A stretch of DNA of 64,000 bases, from NCBI RefSeq assembly GCF_902459465.1, contig NC_047063.1:868001-932000 (forward strand), read 5' to 3'. This DNA is from Asterias rubens. Lineage: Eukaryota > Echinodermata > Asteroidea > Forcipulatida > Asteriidae. The notes beneath the pieces are model-generated. The model was not told the DNA's origin, searched no databases, and saw only the letters and a program-made list of their open reading frames with translations. Positions within the stretch are counted from its first letter, which is position 1. Every line of letters starts with the position of its first letter. A program made the translations under genes and the position numbers. Below are positions 1 through 10,176 of the stretch, one piece after another.

Positions 1-936
1 TGGCAATCTTGAAAATAATATCACAAATATGAGACATTTATAAGTGCTTTACACCAAATAAAGCACCTAACAAATGTGTGGCTGAACAAAAAGTCAAACC
101 ACAAAACAAATAAAAAGGAGAGAAACAGTTCAAGCAAAGATGGTTAATAATGATTCATGAAACAATGCATTCCATTTTATAAAACATGTTGAAATAGACA
201 CAAGGTGAGGAGGCAGAAATGACCGCCGGACCATCTTGGTCCAATTGCATGGCTCTGCTCACCACAGAACTCTGCGCTTAGGGCGCTTAGCAAGCGCAGA
301 ATTCTGCGGTAAGAAGAGCCATAAAGTGGGACCCTTATCAACAAGTGTCCTGGGTTCCTTGTAAATTGCAATACACAATCAATAGAAACACATTGTTGTT
401 TATTTATGGGAGAGCAGGTAAATTAATACCCGCCCCTCTCTCCCCCGATAGGCAATGCAATTCCTGAAATATTTTAGCAGAATTACAAAGTCAAAGATTA
501 TGTTGAAAATATGTCAATTTTCATGGTTTCTCACTTCACAATGAATGGTTACTTTGTTGATTTGATCATATATATACCATGGATACTCTTGTTACATTGA
601 GCACATGGTACTCACGTTAAATGAAGATTATAATATGTGGTACTCATGTTACCTATATTTCATGGTACATTATTTCACATTAAATTGATCCCGTAATCCA
701 TGGTACTCATATTACACGGTCAACATGTTTCACAGTAACTCAAAATAATGACCATAAAATATATGGTTACTCACACTACATCGAGCACAGGTAATATAAT
801 TCACACTTTCTGAATGGCCTTTTCAAACAGCATTAGTATTTGTTGCAACAATACAATTGAAGTTTGAAAATAATATAACCCAAATTGCTCCCTGCATTTA
901 ACGTGCGTAGCAAGAGTCACAATTTTGTCAACATAC

Positions 937-3900
937 CGCATTTGCTGGGAAAGCTCTGAGCATGACCGGCGTGATTCCCTTAAACAGAGCAAAGAATCCC
1001 TCACTCTTTATTAGTCTCGGGAAGACGTCACGGACACCACGAGGGTAGGTTCCCTCAGGGGCTGCATTGACAAGAGGAAAATAAAACAATGATGATGGAT
1101 TAAAGTAACCATATGAGTTTCAAGGTTCATTTCAATTGCAATCTGTTTGAAAAGGGCTGAGGGGAAGAAGATGTAAAAAAAGTATAAAAGAAAGAAAGAA
1201 AAACTCAAAACAATTGGTGTTCTGCTGAAGTCTGAACACCTAACAATTGACAACATTTCTAATGCACCATCTTCATCTAAAGATGTTCTCGGCGCAAAAT
1301 ACAACAAAAATCCATTAAAAATTACATTGAAATACAAACAATAAAAGTTACAACGAAATACATACAATACAGCCTAAAAAATCAAACATGTACCATCTAC
1401 ATTTGTGACATAGAATGACACATAAAATAACACAACATTTTTTGTAAAAGCAGACACCCTCACCCCTATATCAGGGGGAAAACATCGTAATAAACACAGT
1501 ATTTAATGAAAAGAGATTAAAATCTGGCAATGCACACTAAACCACATAGGAAACACCATACAAGTTAAGTGCAAATCAATCTTAATTGCTAAACAATGGG
1601 TAATGTTACAATACAAATCAATATGGGAATACTGACAACTCATCTTAAGATGAATTGTGAAAATCGACTTGAGGCATGTTTTGTGCACATGAATCTCTTT
1701 TGTCTCTTTCTACAAAAAATTTAGCTAGGACTATTTTAAAAAAAAAGGGAGGAAATATGAAACAACTGTTTTATTTTGCCACTGTACCTGTCTGTAATCT
1801 GGACTTTAGTGTGTCTGGTGCAATGCCTACACACCAGTTCAGAACGCCAGCCATTCCACCGGCAAACAGTACGCGAAGAACACTCAAATCTCCTGGTCTG
1901 CAATACAAACAAAACATCAAACTAGTGAGTGGTGTTCGAAGCTTTGAATGGTGTGGGGAAAAATATGAAGTAGCTATAAGTAGTAAACTCATGTGGCTCT
2001 ACAATCCCGGCCAAAATGCTTGGGCCACCCTTTCCTGAAACAACAGTTCCCTGTAAAAAAACCCAACCCAAAACACCACTACCCCCATTGACCCAGCAAT
2101 AAACACTCTCTGCCAGTCCCTCACCCGCCCCACCCCCCCCCCCACCCCACCCCGCCAAAAAACAAAACACCACTACCCCCATAAAATAATCACTGTTAAA
2201 ATTTTACATTCACTTTGTTTGGACATTCATTATCTTTTCAAAGCGTTCTTTGCATGTACAAAATTTTCCAAAAATCACTCAGACAATCCCGGCCAAAATG
2301 CTTGGGCCACCCTTTCCTGAAACAACAGTTCCCTGTGCACTTCCCATTCACATTCACATTAAAAACATTTGCCCGCCCCCGGCCCCCCGCTCAATGTTGA
2401 CTGAATTCGGAAGACAGTCGGCAAATGGAACCAACATTGAAAGGGGGCAGGGGGGCCCAACGAGATTTGGCCGGGATTGTAGCCGGGAATTGAACCAGGG
2501 CCACAGTGATGAGAAGTGAGAGCTTAATGCACTAGCCACCCATGCCACCCCTGATGAAGCAATGTTTCATCTGGTATCAGGCAGTGTAGATAAGAGCACT
2601 AGACTCAATCTCAGGTGTATGGGTTCTAGTGTGTGGTTTCTAGTCCTGCCGTCGATTTCACAAAACTCTTCCTAACTTAAGACTTATCTTTGGACGTTGG
2701 GCGAGTCCCAACCATGCACCATAGCATGCAGACCGTAAGATTAATCCTAAGTTAGGACGAGTTACTAGTCCTATCTCGAGATAAGACGAGTCCTAACTCT
2801 TTGTGAAATCGACCCCTGGGGTGGATTTCACAAAGAGTTAAGACTAGTCTAATCTCAAGTTAGGACAAGTTAACTTAGGACCAGCCTTGCATTTTTACTA
2901 TCTCTTAGGAAAAGTCCTAACTCTTTGTGAAATCGACCCCTGGTCATGACACCTGTGTCCTTATGAAGCAAGGATGGGATGTTAAGCCGTTGGTCCCATT
3001 TGTTGTGTAATGCACATAAAAGAGCCCAGCCGTCGATTTCACAAAAATCTTCCTAACTAAAGACTAATCTTAGGACTTGGGACGAGTCCAAACCCTGCAC
3101 TGTTGCATGCAGACCTTAAGATTAATCCTAAGTTAGGAAGAGTTACTCAGCCTAACTCGAGATAAGACGAGTCCTAACTCTTTGTGAAATCGACCGCAGT
3201 GCACTTAAAAAAAAAAGAGAAGGGGTTCACATTCCTGGTTTGATCAGCAGCATATTGCGCCACAGCACCCTGTAAACCATTACATGGTGTCAGGTAAGGG
3301 AAAAGGGTTTTATACTTCAAAAACGTAGCTCCACAATACCAAGCAAGAATATACTGAATGTTGAAGTGCCTTGAGCATCGAGGGACGGATAAGAGCACTA
3401 TATTATTATTTACATGTATATCGTTTCATTCTAAGTTCATACACATATTGAAAAGTAAACAGACAACTTAAAATTAATGAACCAATGACAAAGCAGTTTA
3501 AAAATAATCAGAAATGTAATTTTACAAAGATGAAACACTTGCATATTTTAAAAGCAAGACGGAACAACATAAAAAAACAAGCAAGCAAATAGGACGTACT
3601 TTTGGTCAGCCGGTGTGATCGCTATTTTAAGCCATTCATATACCATGAAATACATGCCACTAGCAGGAACGTCTGCAACAAGAAGGAATAATACAAAATA
3701 ATAAAAGCAGAAAGAAACAGAGAGCTTGAAGGAGGGATGTTGTCTGAAAGCAGTTTCAAAAATAAGCAGGAAATTCCAAACTGTACAAGTGACATGGTGT
3801 TTTGCTTGGTAACGTTTTTCTGGTACTCTCCAATGTTTCTGTTTTGCCAAAAATAAGTGGACAGCCTGTTCAAACTGTACAAAGGGACATGGTCCGATGT

Positions 3901-6900
3901 TGTGAAATAAAACATAATTTGCTTAGCAGTGATATACATTGAACATTGTAGGATTCAAAACTTAACATGGTTGAGATCCAATTTTGTTTGTTAGGTTTGG
4001 GAAAAACCATATATACAGAAGTGGGATTTGAAACTTTGCATGGTGGAGATACAATCTAGTTTGGTTTGCAGTAACACCATGCACATGAGTAGGATTTGAA
4101 ACTTTGCATAGTGTGGATACAATCTAGTTTGGTTTGCAGTAACACTATTTACATGTGTAGGATTTGAAACTTTACATAGTGAAAATTAAATCTACTAAGG
4201 TTTGCAGTAACACCATGCACATGAGGAGGATTCGAAACAATGCATGGTTTACACCAGCCTTGGCACTTGGTGTTTGTTCGTCCTTGCAAAATGTTAATTT
4301 TGTTCATGTAACAACCCTTTGATCAATACAGTAATGATATTGCAATTAATGGCATTATAGCACTGAGCCGGCAACATGCAAAACACTGCTACATGCAGCC
4401 AATTGCAACAGAGTACGGGATATTACATGATTGCGAATTGCAACAAAATACAGCAATTTTTACCGCTTGAAGTATCTGTTTGGCTGGGATAGGGTTAAAT
4501 ACTCACCTCTTAGAAGTGTTGCACCAGTTCCTTTATAGAGCCCCTTAAAGAGTCCTGATTCTCGATAAATTTGCTTAGCACAGTCAGCTGGTCCAGCATA
4601 CTTGGGTTTACCGCTAGACGCTGCTTGAATCTAAAAAATAATAATAAAGTACAAAACTGATTATACAGCACCCTATGAACACTCAAACCACATGATATTA
4701 TTTGCCCTATGACAAAGTTAGCACGGTTTGCCTATAAAGCTAACCCAAGGTCTTTTTCAAGGCTATTTAACCACTTGCAGCCAAAGCTTTTCAAACTGGA
4801 TTATGGTGGACATTTACAAACGCCTGGAACAAATTTAAAACATCCTCAGTAATCAATTAATCACTGATGTATAATGACACTCCCTTGTGTAGCTTAAACA
4901 CGAAAGCACCTATTGTGCTACACTTTGTTTCTCGCACTAAGAGGAATACAGGCTACTGGAAACCATGCTCTAAACTTCTCTTTATCAATATCTTCCTTTA
5001 AGGTGCCAATCAGAAGTCATTCAACAGATAAATGCAGAATAGCCAGGAATCACATCTTGTAAGCAGCAGCAGAGAGATCACAAGAATTAATTAAAATAGA
5101 ACAGACATTTGTGCCATTCATTACAATACATGTCATGTAAAGGTAATATTTGGAGAAACTTTTTCGCACCGACTCGATGAGATATAAGTTTTTTATTTAT
5201 ATCTTACCTGTAGGAGGCATTTGATTCGTTCACCTGGGGCCATAATGACAGTTGTGAAGACACCGGCAAGCATTCCTGCTTGGAAGAGTTGTTGCAAACT
5301 AGAAACGTAAAGAAAGAAAATTAATACAAATTACACTCAAAAATGGTTTTTAAAAGAGCAGTCATTTAAATTATCTTGATCCAAGACATTTCTTTTGTAT
5401 ACTATTGTTGGAGCACCAAGGCTGAACTGCCTAGTGCACTAGATTGAAGCTCTAGTGTTTCTGATCAGCAGAGTGTGGGTTCGAGTACCGGTCTTTACAT
5501 TTATGTCATTAAGCAGGGCTGCGTCCTTTGGAATCAGGGGCACCAAGGCCAAATGAAGGCAATGGCCTCCTTGATACAACACAAGTCCATGAGTGTCTGT
5601 TTCAGTCCTAAATCTTACTTGTAATTTCCATTTTCAGCTGGCGTTTGAAGTTTTTTACCGATACTGAAACCTAAGAAGCAAGTTGCATACATTGGAGTGA
5701 CTCCTAATATGGGTGCAAACATTCCCTTGTACAGACCAAAGAACCCCTATGGAGATAAAGAATAAAACAAGACATGTTGAAGTCAAAACATCATAGTCAC
5801 TGCTCTTTCTGAATGTCAATTGTGGAAAGTAAAGAACAAATACAAAAAAAAACAAAAACAAAACTAGATATTTCTTGAGAAACTCAATGGTGTTCATCTC
5901 TACTCAATAAAGCAATTTTCTTTATATTTTCAGGGCATTTCCCTTCAATCATTACCTCTTTTGACACCGTTTTCTTCGCACAGTCCCATGTTCCCCTGTA
6001 AAGTGGCGTGGCCCCTGTGGCAACTGAAGGTTGAGTCTGCAACCGGACCTGTAAGTTTATAATGAAATGTTCAACAACAGAAGTTAAAAATTAAAAAATA
6101 TTCAAAATGTACATATAATTGTCAGTAACAGTATTAAAGACTGTGGACACTATTGGTAATTACTCAAACCAATTATTAGCATAAAACCCTACTTGGTAAC
6201 AAGTAATGGGGAGCTGTTGATAGTATAAAATCTTGTGAGAAACGGCTCCCTCTGAAGTAACATAGTTTTCGAGAAAGAAGTAAATTTCCACAAATTTTAT
6301 TTCGAAACCTCAGATTTAGAGTTTGAGGTCTTGAAATCAAGCATCTGATAGCACATACTTTGTGTGACAAGGGTAATTTTTCGTTCATTATTATCTCGCA
6401 ACTTCGACAATCGATTGAGCTCAAATTTTCACAGGTTTGTTATTTTATGCATATGTTGAGTTACACCAAGTGAGAAGACTTGTCTTTGACAATTACCAAC
6501 AGTGTCCAGTGTCTTTATTAAGTCAACTTTTGGCTTTAATGTAAATGTACATGTAATGTAAAAGGAAAGATCAAGTGCACATTTCATCACACGAACTAAA
6601 TTCTTGCATACTCATTCCCATTCCAAAGCAACTAAAATGGAGTTTGTCATGAGCAGCATTGTCAAAACAACCATAGACCCAAATGTTTTTTTGTTTTTTT
6701 GAAAGATGTGTTAGTATTTCCCAATGATATTCTTCCTACTTTAGTCTGACTTCCCATTTTGTTTGCCCTTGAAAAACGTGAACAAATTGTGATAAAATTG
6801 CCTGAAATGTCTATTAAAGCATAAACTATTAATTTGATTTTTACACTGTCTGTTAATTATTTAAAGCTCAAAGTGGGCGGTGCCTCTATTTCCATAATCT

Positions 6901-8289
6901 GAATCAGTCAACCCTCTGTGACTGTGAGTCTGTGTCTGGACAGATGCAAGGATAAAATTTGCCTTAAATTAAGGCAGATAAAGTGGTGGTCGGATGGCAA
7001 GCAGAATTTTAGCCCCAAGTCCGATCTTGAAAAATTGTGCATTTCCTGCCACCACTTTTACATTCATTAAAGGAACGTTACAGAATTGGTAAAAAACAAA
7101 AATCGTGAAGATCACAGATTTACACAAAACTTACACAGTATCTAATGATGATGATAGTAGAAAACATCCCTTGAAATATTTCTGTCTGAAATTTCATAGT
7201 TGATGAGAAATAAATGATATAATTTCGCGCTTTGAGTTTATCGCTCAGTGAGTTTTATTCATTTTTGTTTTGGCAACGATGCAATGCAAAATTTGTATTT
7301 TATTGTAATCTGTTTTTCACTATTCTCTCGTGACCCAGATGGCCAATCGATCTCAAACTTCTACAGGTTTGTCAGTTTATGTATATGGTGGATTACACAA
7401 AGTGGTTACACTGCCAGCAACTTCTTTTGCTAGCAAAACCGATTCTGTAATGTTCCTTAAAGAAATAGTATCTAATTTACTCAAAATGAGATATTCCTGA
7501 AATGCGTGAAAAGGGGGTTGCAGGATACGGAAAGATTTCCTGGAACTGCAGTATGAAGCAATAATGGCAGTAAACGATTTCCCTTGTACTAATTGTATAG
7601 CAGAGCAAAATGCTATGCAAAATGTATTACAACACTTGCTACCAAGTAAATAACCATCATTATTCATTTGCTACTCAATACATAGCATCTAGTGTGAACA
7701 AAATCTATCTGTTCAGTTACTTCAGTCGTATATGCAAAATTATCGGATGAAATTGTCCCTGACTGAATGGTTAAATATCAATCATTTGTTTATCAAGAGG
7801 GTGAATGTCTTTCTTAATTATTATTAAATATTAATACAAAAAATACAAGACAAGAACGAGAATCAAGAAGAAGAGTCAACAAGACGAAAGCTAGCCGTGA
7901 TTCGAGAAGTCAGCCCACACAGGATCGACAGTACACTGACCGACTCAGTGACTGGAAAGACTCTCATTGCAAGGGGGCGGGGGGGGGGGGGGGGGGGGGG
8001 GGGGGGAAGGGGGCTCACCAACCAGCAGAGCCTGGCCTTGGCTTGATAATGAACAAGATAGTGTCCACCATCGGACGGACGGTGCGCTTGTGGGCACACT
8101 TTACTTTTGGTGGGCGAGCCACCGTAATCATCATGGTAATTGAGTAATTCATATCATACTTCATAGGCTATAGCCACAATTCGTATTGCTCACCTTGATT
8201 GTATCTAATGGGTGACCAGCCACGACCAGACAGACTCCTCCAAAGCCGCCTGCGATAAAATTCTTAGCTGGGCTGATTTCTTTCGACAT
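937..8289 (-). CDS. SLC25A20: Mitochondrial carnitine/acylcarnitine carrier (SLC25A20), 3'-truncated by window edge
   Basis: Exchanges acylcarnitines for carnitine across the inner mitochondrial membrane for beta-oxidation. Coding exons, 5' to 3' on minus: 8289-8194, 6048-5956, 5746-5619, 5298-5208, 4630-4507, 3672-3600, 1897-1788, 1061-937. All have GT/AG ends and phases that close, giving 280 codons. The start reads [18 protein letters not shown], matching the family N-terminus. The three carrier signatures are present: PLDTIKVRLQTQ (about residue 27), [12 protein letters not shown] (about 127) and [10 protein letters not shown] (about 226). [16 protein letters not shown], in the sixth exon, is typical of this member rather than the ornithine carriers. 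The last readable exon ends ...LRAFPANA; human SLC25A20 has about 25 further residues, so the terminal exon must lie left of position 1. Introns hold SINEs, MITEs and a 70-bp tandem repeat. Identification is firm; the 5' UTR was not mapped. Confidence 0.93.
2002..2335. repeat. Direct repeat of about 53 bp flanking a C/G-rich tract
   Basis: The segment at about 2002-2054 (from ACAATCCCGGCCAAAATGCT) recurs almost unchanged at about 2282-2335. The copies flank a polymorphic-looking poly-C stretch near 2130-2155. It sits in an SLC25A20 intron and is probably internal duplication of repeat DNA. Confidence 0.75.
2336..2552 (-). mobile_element. tRNA-derived SINE (minus)
   Basis: On the minus strand the 2552 end reads like a tRNA-derived SINE head: an A-box-like TGGCTAGTGCA and a B-box GGTTCAATTCCC, about 45 bp apart. 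The body is GC-rich. Family not named. Confidence 0.55.
2585..3290 (+). mobile_element. SINE interrupted by three short foldback elements
   Basis: Fragments at about 2585-2648, 2939-3029 and 3196-3290 join into one SINE when the intervening blocks are removed. The body (GTTAAGCCGTTGGTCCC ... GAGAAGGGGTT) is shared with copies at 47.5 kb (plus) and 58.7 kb (minus). The interruptions are the foldback elements listed next. Confidence 0.7.
2649..3195. mobile_element. Three copies of a MITE with GTCGATTTCACAAA-type ends
   Basis: Copies at about 2649-2815, 2820-2938 and 3030-3195. Each starts GTCGATTTCACAAA (or GTGGATTTCACAAA) and ends with the complement TTTGTGAAATCGAC. Subterminal palindromes are built on AGTTAGGAC/GTCCTAACT. 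Short CTG or CAG repeats at the edges suggest 3-bp target duplications. Copies 1 and 2 are adjacent; copy 3 splits the SINE body. Confidence 0.8.
3947..4250. repeat. Tandem repeat, about 70-bp unit, four copies
   Basis: The phrase AGGATTTGAAACTTTGCAT recurs with small changes at about 3950, 4022, 4091, 4160 and (start only) 4227, each followed by GTTTGCAGTAACACCA-type sequence. It lies in the intron between SLC25A20 exons 5 and 6. Confidence 0.85.
5400..5640. mobile_element. SINE fragment in SLC25A20 intron
   Basis: Contains GAGTGTGGGTTCGAGTACC (B-box-like), matching the complement of the 58.8-kb SINE. It is followed by a GGGGCACCAAGGCC segment, a motif repeated in other degenerate fragments at 42.85 and 49.2 kb. 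Confidence 0.45.
6134..6520 (-). mobile_element. TTAA-type MITE, family A, copy 1
   Basis: About 387 bp with terminal inverted repeats related to AAAGACAGTGGACACTATTG. The left edge is TTAA; the right edge is degraded (TTTATTA). Same family as copies at 16.6, 41.55, 45.2 and 60.1 kb. Orientation is opposite to the 45.2 and 60.1 kb copies. No ORF; presumably mobilised in trans. Confidence 0.85.
7067..7460. mobile_element. TTAA-flanked MITE, family B
   Basis: About 394 bp, TTAA at both edges. Inverted termini AAGGAACGTTACAGAATTGG and, at the other end, the complement of CCGATTCTGTAATGTTCCTT. Distinct from family A in sequence but the same size and target, so probably the same class of transposase (piggyBac-like by TTAA; inference). 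Confidence 0.8.
7975..8010 (+). repeat. Poly-G tract (potential G-quadruplex)
   Basis: An almost unbroken run of about 30 G after GGGGGC, ending GGAAGGGGG, in the first intron of SLC25A20, 190-220 bp from the first coding exon. It is C-rich in the transcript sense. Run length in the assembly may be unreliable. Confidence 0.9.
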
Positions 8290-9099
8290 TTTGTGATTGA
8301 GTTCCTAAAACTTTTCTTTTTGGTACAGAAAATCGCATAAAATCGATACCGGCAAGTACTAGGTCTTTTATCCCACCTTCTATTCTTCGCAATGTTAACA
8401 CGACTAAAAGAAATATTGTGGTCACCAGACTAACTAAACGAAATCTACCAACTGGTGGCGCTTTACAATATTTTGTTTTCAGAGTTTCACTCAGTGACAG
8501 GTGTTTGTTCGACAGGGAAGTTCTCTGTTACACACTGCTCTACACTTTTATGATCAGGCCGATTTCTAGGTAGTGTAAGTCTTGAAAATTTAATATTTTG
8601 TGTGCAGTTTTTAGTACAGTCCTCAATAGGTACGTGGGGTGATCGGTCACCGCAACAAGTTTGTTAACGTTCTCATCGTACTTTGTAATTGAGTATTGAC
8701 GTTGGTATGCAACAATGAACAACAATCACCATATAGGATTTTAGGCATTGCATGTACGGTAACACCATGTGTGTATCTACAATCACAATGTTGTATTCGT
8801 ACCTCAATGATTCGCACCATCCACCTGGCCCACCCCATGTCACTTGTCGGCTTTTCATATAATAAAAATAATATTATGATACTTATTTACTACTTGGTGG
8901 CTGGGGGATGTCATGCTGTGGGGACCTGGTAACTTGCAATAAACTACTTTACTTACACATTACTAATACTAATACTAGAGACATGAGACTGAGAGATGAA
9001 CAATGCAGATTGTTATCCAACTGTAGATTTATATATTAAGCAGATAAATAAGTGTACTACTAGTACTACTATAGTACTAGATATATATCATTCATAGAT

Positions 9100-9400
9100 A
9101 GGAAGAAACTATAAACAAATATTCCTATTGGTGGGGAGCGCGTCACGTGGGGGGTGTTTAAACCTTCGATAATGACCAGTAAAAAGTGTTGAAACATGGC
9201 GTGACACGCGAGCTTGCACCTGTGCTTATAATAAGACAGTTTCTTCATTCCTATTGGTCGAGAGCAACGGAGGGGACAGTTGTGCCACATTCCTCGATAC
9301 GCGCACAGCAATCTGCTTATAAGGAGTTGTTTACCCGAGGGCCTTACCATTTCATAGCTGGAGGGGTGTTGTGTTGAAAGAAATCATTGAACAATTATAA
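9100..9400. promoter_or_regulatory. Possible promoter between SLC25A20 and MGAT4
   Basis: Two copies of CCTATTGG (inverted CCAAT box) near 9122 and 9250 and a CACGTG E-box (GTCACGTGGG) near 9144, in a locally GC-richer stretch between divergent genes. No TATA box seen. Weak, composition-based call. Confidence 0.3.
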
Positions 9401-9470
9401 TTTTTGTATTTATTATACTTTCTGACAAAAAGTGTTGATGTTTTTTTACCGAAAAGGTATTTATGAATGA

Positions 9471-9609
9471 GAATCAAAGTGTGTTGAATCGGTTTTCAAC
9501 TAGTGGTTTAAACCCACCGAGGCCTGGTTCTTGATAATTTACCTCGACTTCGTCTACGTAAAATTTTCAAGAACCACTAGTTGAAAACCTCTTCACCACA
9601 CATTGATTC
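9471..9609. repeat. Inverted repeat 1 (38-bp arms)
   Basis: Arms 9471-9508 and 9572-9609 are near-perfect reverse complements around a 63-bp loop. Probably a small foldback element upstream of the MGAT4 gene. Confidence 0.85.
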
Positions 9610-9612
9610 CCT

Positions 9613-9816
9613 TAGTAAACTTGAGAGTACAACCATGTGTTAATCTCTTTTGTGTGAGTGTTGGCTCCTGGTTGGTTTGTTCTTGACTTTTCAAACAGTA
9701 TATTCTGCTCTTCTACACTTCAGGCCTGTTCAAAATTTTGATACCAAACCGGCTCTTCTCAGAGCCAACACTCACACATAAGAGATTTACACATGGTTGT
9801 ACTCGCAAGTTTACTA
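9613..9816. repeat. Inverted repeat 2 (55-bp arms)
   Basis: Arms 9613-9667 and 9762-9816 are reverse complements with about 3 mismatches around a 94-bp loop. It begins 3 bp after inverted repeat 1 ends. The two have different sequences. Confidence 0.88.
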
Positions 9817-10149
9817 TTCGTTTAGTTTCTTCCTATTTCTCCACACCATGCAAAGCTTCAAACAATACTTATAATATACTATATAAATTGCCATGGTGAT
9901 GTCAAGGTGCTCAAGTCCTGAAAAGTTTATAGACCTTTTAAATATAGCACACTATTCTCTAAATCAATACCCAGTTCAGGTTACTCAACTGTGGAATTTT
10001 ATGTTTGATATTTCTTGATGTGTCTCCCTAGTTGTTTAAATTGGAATTTACCTTAAGTGCGGTAGTAACGCAATATGTATACCATTCTAAAAAAGATTCA
10101 TTCTTGTCTTGCTTCTAGATTTTGTGTACAACGGTGTTGGCATATTGCC

Positions 10150-10176
10150 ATGGTGACTCAGCGAAACAAAAGATGA
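10150..10176 (+). promoter_or_regulatory. 8-codon uORF overlapping the MGAT4 start (ATGA)
   Basis: An ATG in optimal Kozak context (GCCATGG) opens eight codons and stops at TGA 10174-10176. That stop overlaps the main ATG at 10173-10175 by two bases (ATGA). The geometry favours termination-reinitiation or leaky scanning control of MGAT4 translation. A splice acceptor (TTCTAG) at 10118 suggests both lie in one exon starting about 10119. Confidence 0.55.

Noticed and set aside
1676-2548. ORFs overlapping the SLC25A20 exon at 1.8 kb and the C-rich tract
   Set aside because: Shadow frames of the carrier exon and of SINE DNA.
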